The notes beneath the pieces were generated by a model. It was given only the letters and a program-made list of their open reading frames with translations. It searched no databases and was not told the DNA's origin. A program made the position numbers and the translations under genes. DNA of 64,000 bases from assembly GCA_950022655.1 (NCBI GenBank), contig OX465579.1, forward strand, positions 77,883,193 to 77,947,192, in the 5' to 3' direction. This DNA is from Alentia gelatinosa (lineage: Eukaryota; Annelida; Polychaeta; Phyllodocida; Polynoidae). Positions 57,201 through 63,200 of this stretch are shown here, piece after piece (the stretch's first letter is position 1; each line of letters starts with the position of its first letter).

Positions 57201-60200
57201 CAAATTCACATAATTTCTAATTAATCTAAAATATTTGAAGTTGCATGATGAAAGGAAAATCGACCAGACATTTAATCAGATAATTGTTACTCACTCAAAG
57301 ACTCGTGAAAATCCTCCCTGTCCCAAGACAAACCCCAGTATTTAGTATTCGCTTCGTAACAATTATCAGATTAGACACCTATTATGTTTCAATTATTTTC
57401 TTCTTCGTGTATTTTCTCCTTTTCTTAATAACTGAAAATATCTAGAACTAAACATCAATGGACACGCATCTATAGTAGAAGGCGATCTCTCAAGGCGAAT
57501 TATATGATTATTTCAAAAAAGGAAAACGAAAGAAAACCCAACCCAAATGAGGAAATTGACTCACCTGATCCTGACAGGGTACCCGGCAGCGTCTGCTCAG
57601 GTCCCGCGCCAAGTTGTACCTTGATGCTGAAGTCACCCTGGCATGGACGAGTACAAGAAAGAGATACTTCAGTTCTGATAAGTCCTTGAAGTACGATGGC
57701 TAAATCTCTGAACGATTTGACCCCCCACCTCGCCCAATCTATTTGCAAGCACTATCGCCCTTCCATTTACCATCATAAAGCAAACAGGACAATGCGAACA
57801 TAAGGGGCAGGACAAAGCAAAACGACACAGTAGATAACTCTAGTTATTAGATATGATCATTACTAAATTTGGCGCGTAAAACTGCAATTCTAAGATTACA
57901 AGCCTCTTACCACGGTTGAGCAGTTGAGGGCAGCTGAACTGATAGTGGCTTTGAATGTTACCATGGTGGGTACACCTTCCCACAATACAGTAGGCTCGGG
58001 CACCCAGGCGTCCAGGAGGCCCACAATATCTGGAAACAAACCACACGTTACAAGCCCGCCGAATTTGACGGCTATTATGATGAATGTCAATATCTTTATT
58101 ATCATGGAAACTCATTTCTCGGAAAATGCACCTGTAGAAGTGTTTTTGCATTTGTCAACAAAACGATCAGCGATTTTAGGAACCTAACAATCTAATTCAT
58201 ATTCAAAAGGTCAGCTTTTTTGTTTATCGATGATCTGTATCCACTTGCCGACCAATCCTCTATTGTGAATTCTTTTGAACCCTCGACGCAATTAATACAA
58301 GACAAAATCAATTTTTGTTGGATTAATTTCATTCAGAACAAAGACCCGCCCCAAATCGGAATATAGATCACTAGCACTTATTTTTCATTTCTTTGGTGCT
58401 ACACGGGAATTACTAAAAAAAAAGTCTCAAAATCAGGGGGGAGTGGAAACAGGTTTATATTTGAATAAGTGGATTCTACAAGTTACCGATCCTTTTGTCA
58501 GCTATAGTGCTAAAATCCTGAAAATTTCAATTTCCATTTGCCAACCAACTTTATAGAGTTCATCGCAAATTGCTTTTGAACCCTTGACTCCATGCCTCCT
58601 TGATAAAATCAATCTGTGTTGAATCCGCTCGCAAGAAATACATTTGTTGGTTGTATAATAAAACGTCATTAGTCGGAACAAAGAAATTCGCCGACTTTTT
58701 AAATTTTTTATAAGGTTGGTAGACCTGTATTGACCAACATGTTTATTGGTACCAACAAAATCTGCAGATGGGAACATGGCTCAAGCCCAGTTTACCCCCA
58801 ACACTTATATAGAGGGACAAATACATAATCTGGCACCGCTGACCGATATTTGTGAGTGCAAATGGCAAAAGCAAACCCACTCAACGATCGTGATGGTTGC
58901 CGATTTAAAAAAATATTCTATTAGGCCACTCCAAAAAAAAAAAAAAATATGACGAGGGCGCTTTTTTTTTTTTTTTTTTTTTGCTGGGTCAGAGATAACT
59001 TTTGAAGTGTAATAATATGGACTTCAGACACTTATTTAGGTCATATCTTGCAGTCTCACTGTAAGTTCCTAATATCTCACTCATTTTACTGTGTGTAATG
59101 GGAGATTATGTCACAGATGTTAGCCCAATAGTCAATGTGACGGGTGAGATAAATTCCTACATATTTTTTCCGCACATCTTTTCAATTATTTTGACAATAT
59201 TTAGAAAGTCTATGAATTTTGTCCCATTCCTCCTCCCCTGCATGGGAGTGCCTTAAGGCATTCATTGTCCCTGCCTGGGAGTGTTGGAGTATGTCGGAGC
59301 GTGTCAGGCTATCTTAGCATGCTGCACTAGTGGAGGCAGGCTTCTGAAAAGGGCTAAAGGCGGGCGTCCACCAACCACGACAAGGCTACAACAATGGCAT
59401 TCCGACAAGGTCCGTGACAGGCCTACGATTGGTGGACTTGGCGTAGCCTTGTTGTGGTTGGTGGACCCCAGTTCCCGACAAGAGTCTACGACAAGGCCAT
59501 GTTTGACTTTTCCTACAACTGGACCTTTGTTATGGAGTGTCATGGCGTGTCAGGAGCGTGTGGGGTGTCCCAGGAGCGGGGTTTTACTCTAAAGGGGGGT
59601 GTCCACCAACCACGAGAAGGCTACAACAAGTGCCGACATGAAAGTTCCAATCGCAGCCTTGTCACAGCTTTGTCGTGAGAAGAGCAGGGTCGGGACAGCG
59701 GTGTCCTGGCGTGTCGTAGAAGTTGCTGGTTGCCATTAAAAAGGTGCCCATGGTTCCGACACACTACAACAGTGATATCGAGGAATGCAGAACACTCCAC
59801 GAAAAAGGTCTAGTCGTAGCAAAAAACGAACATATTCAATATTTTCGTAGCCTTGTCGGAAGGCCCCCAACAAGCTTCATGTTGCAGCCTGTCATGGCCT
59901 TGTTGTAGCCTCTTGTCGGGAACTGGGGTCCACCAACACAGCCTGTGGGGTGTCCCAGAAGTGGGGTTTTACTCTAAAGGGGGGCGTCCACCAACCCCGA
60001 CAAGGCTACGACATGAAAGTTCCAATCGTAGCCTTGTCGCAGCCTTGTCGTGAGAAGAGCAGGGTCGGGACAGCGGTGTCGTGGCGTGTCGTAGACGTTG
60101 CTGGTTGCCATAAAAAAGGCACCCGTGGTTCCGACACACTACGACAGTGATATTGAGAAATCCACAACACTCCCTGACAAAGGTCTAGTCGTAGTAAAAA

Positions 60201-63200
60201 TCGAACATGTTCTATATTGTCGTAGCCTTGTTGGAAGGCCCCGGACAAGCTTCATGTCGCAGCCTGTCATGGCCTTGTTGTGGCATCTTGTCGGAACTTG
60301 GGTCCACCAACCTCAACAAGGCTACGACAAGGCTTCCAATCTTAGAGCTGTCGTAGCCTTGTCGTGGTTGGTGGATGCCCCCCTTAATTGGTTACATGAC
60401 ACCACTTGATGCATCACTTTTGCCAACCATATAACCACATTGAATGCATTCCTTACATCAGGAGCTTTAATTTGATACCAAATACTCATATTTTTCATGA
60501 TTTCTATCAAATTTTCATCTCATCTATGGAAAAAAAAAAAAAAAATCTTCTAAAAACGTTTTTGCTGACGCGCGCGGTGATGAGAAAGAAGTGTTTTTTT
60601 TTAAAGTGGCCTAAAAACGTTTTTGCTGACGCGCGCGGTGATGAGAAACAAGTTGTTTTTTTAAAGTGGCCTTATTGAAGATAATGTGTATTAGTCATGG
60701 GATGTAAATACTTCAATTTCATGCAGTGTCACTGATTAACAGGACCTATTATAATTTCTCTGGTAGCACCACCGACCGGTGCTATCCTTCCCGATATTTT
60801 ATCAGCGCATTTTCCGTGGACAGGTGTAAACTTGGCCTTATGGGGGACTTACCGGCTGCGTCGCAGACTAGAGTGACGCGTTGTATGTACGTGTTGTCGT
60901 GCACCGCTACCTCGGTGTACTGAGGATCAAAGAAGATATACATTATGCCGTAAATAGCGCCACAATAACGGCTTTTCGACGACGGTGGCGCCTCCAGCAG
61001 CTGCTGCGGTGGTATCTTGACTGTGGCCAATCGTGTGTCTCCATCGTTCGATAATTTCATCGTTATACTGGCTGGAAGGTCAGCCGCGTCAAATCTAAAA
61101 TATGCATAAATTGAATATTGGTTATTCGATTGTTCTATGTGAGCCATGACCTAGAGTGAATAGCCTATAATTTTGGACTAGTTGTTTCATCTAGTGTAAA
61201 CATTTCAGGAATTTTATAACTTAGAACACTGAATGACAATAATGATTTTACTGCCCTGCCTAGTTACAACCTGGCCAATAAAATCATATTCAAATGATTA
61301 AAACACAGGGACGGATTTTAAAGGCGGGGACCTTTAACCCTTCAAGAGCCATACATCATTCACCATGTACTCATACTATAGCAGGTTTTTTGCCAAAAGA
61401 CCAGGTGGTTGATGATTTAACATTTACAGAATCGTCAAGTGTCAAGATGTTTAATTCAAGCTACTTTGAAATAGGTCACCTCTAGGATCAACAAAGCCCT
61501 CATATTTACATCATATCTATGCCCACGTCTGATTTCTAGCCGTTTTGCTAAATTCAGGAATCATCGCTTCTAATGGACTACAAAACTATAATACCTAAAA
61601 CATTTACTGCGGCAGTTAAGGCCAAGTTTACCACTTTTGATTTTGACAAAAGATTAAAAAATCCTACACATCTGCCTGACTATTACGCACATCCGATAAA
61701 ATATTGGTACATGTATAAACAGATGTTCAAAATGCAACTCCGGTCACCGACTTCTCCACCCCAGACTGTATAACATGGCACCACCTACCAACTTTTGAAG
61801 CCTCTGACGATTTCACGGCGCTTTAGAATTGTCGGCGAAGAATTCCCGGATTTTACAAAACACCCTGTTTTCAAGGTCATTTAAATGTGGATAGTCAGTG
61901 CGTACATATGATACAATTGGTCTTCAGGTGTAAAGGCCTCAATGACTTGGAGTGCCACCGATAAAGAACATCAATATCTTAATGGAGAACATCACCGACC
62001 GACCTTTATTTCCCCAAATTGTATCTGTGAATTACCCGGCGGCAGGACTAAATTCGGCCTTAAGTTACCATATAAAACAATGGAGGATACAAACGAATCT
62101 CACTTGTCATCGGTTGACCAAAAAACATCCACTCCCTCGACATTAAGTTCTCCTGGGTAGAGGGACCCGGTGAACATGTCTGCCGTTAGAGAGGCTGAAA
62201 AGAATGATACACATTTAACGGGTGTTATTCTGGTCATGGGATCTCAGACTCTGAAGGAACTGCGGGGGTAATATAGGGTACAGAGGTATCGTTATTTCTT
62301 TCATAAGCTGTTAGATGGCTCAGTCGGAATACCAGTCTCCAAGCAGATTATTTGTCCCTTTTGAAAGCTAAGTTGCACCAAGGAATTGCCAGGAGGGGGA
62401 GTCTGTGTCCAGGGTCTATTGAGTTACATCGTAAACTGCACCCAACTCTGCAAACTAATACCCCGTGTAGAATAGCAGTGATATAACCAACAGGAAAAAC
62501 ATTGTACTTTACTGTATTCAAAGCAATATATACATATATTACATTCTGTACATAAAATGTAATCAAGATATTGTTTCATCCATAATTCCATATGAGAGAA
62601 AGGATCTACACAATGGGAGGTTCATCACTATTGATCTAGCATATCATATCAACTATTTAAAACTTTCAAAGTACCCTACCGTTTTGAAGTTGTTTTCATT
62701 ATAATTATCATCTTTATTTTGAAACTTGATAATTGAGAACCAGAATAGGTCTAGTCTGTGAATGATATAGAATATAGATATATGATATAGAAAAAACTAA
62801 CTAACAAATGTAGAATGTGTTTTATCTCAGAGGTTAGATTTTCATATTTTGTTTTCATGATTCACTTACTATTTGTTGCGATTCTTTCTGGCATACTTGG
62901 TGAACCAGTCCAATTGGCATTTGCTATAATAGAAGAGAAAATCCTTAACATCTTCATTAGTTACAGCAGATTTTTTATTTTGATACCATTTCATGGAAAA
63001 ACTGAACCGCAATTAGCATTTATTGCATGACAATGGCGAAGTTTATCATGCAATCTTTCCTAATCAACAACTTACAGAAGCATTGTATTTGACTTTGTGC
63101 TATTGTGCCCTATTGGCAGAATGAATTAAGCTCTTTAAATAAAAAAAATGTATATTTCGCATGAATTTCCACATCCGTTTCTTTTTACTATTATTGTTGC

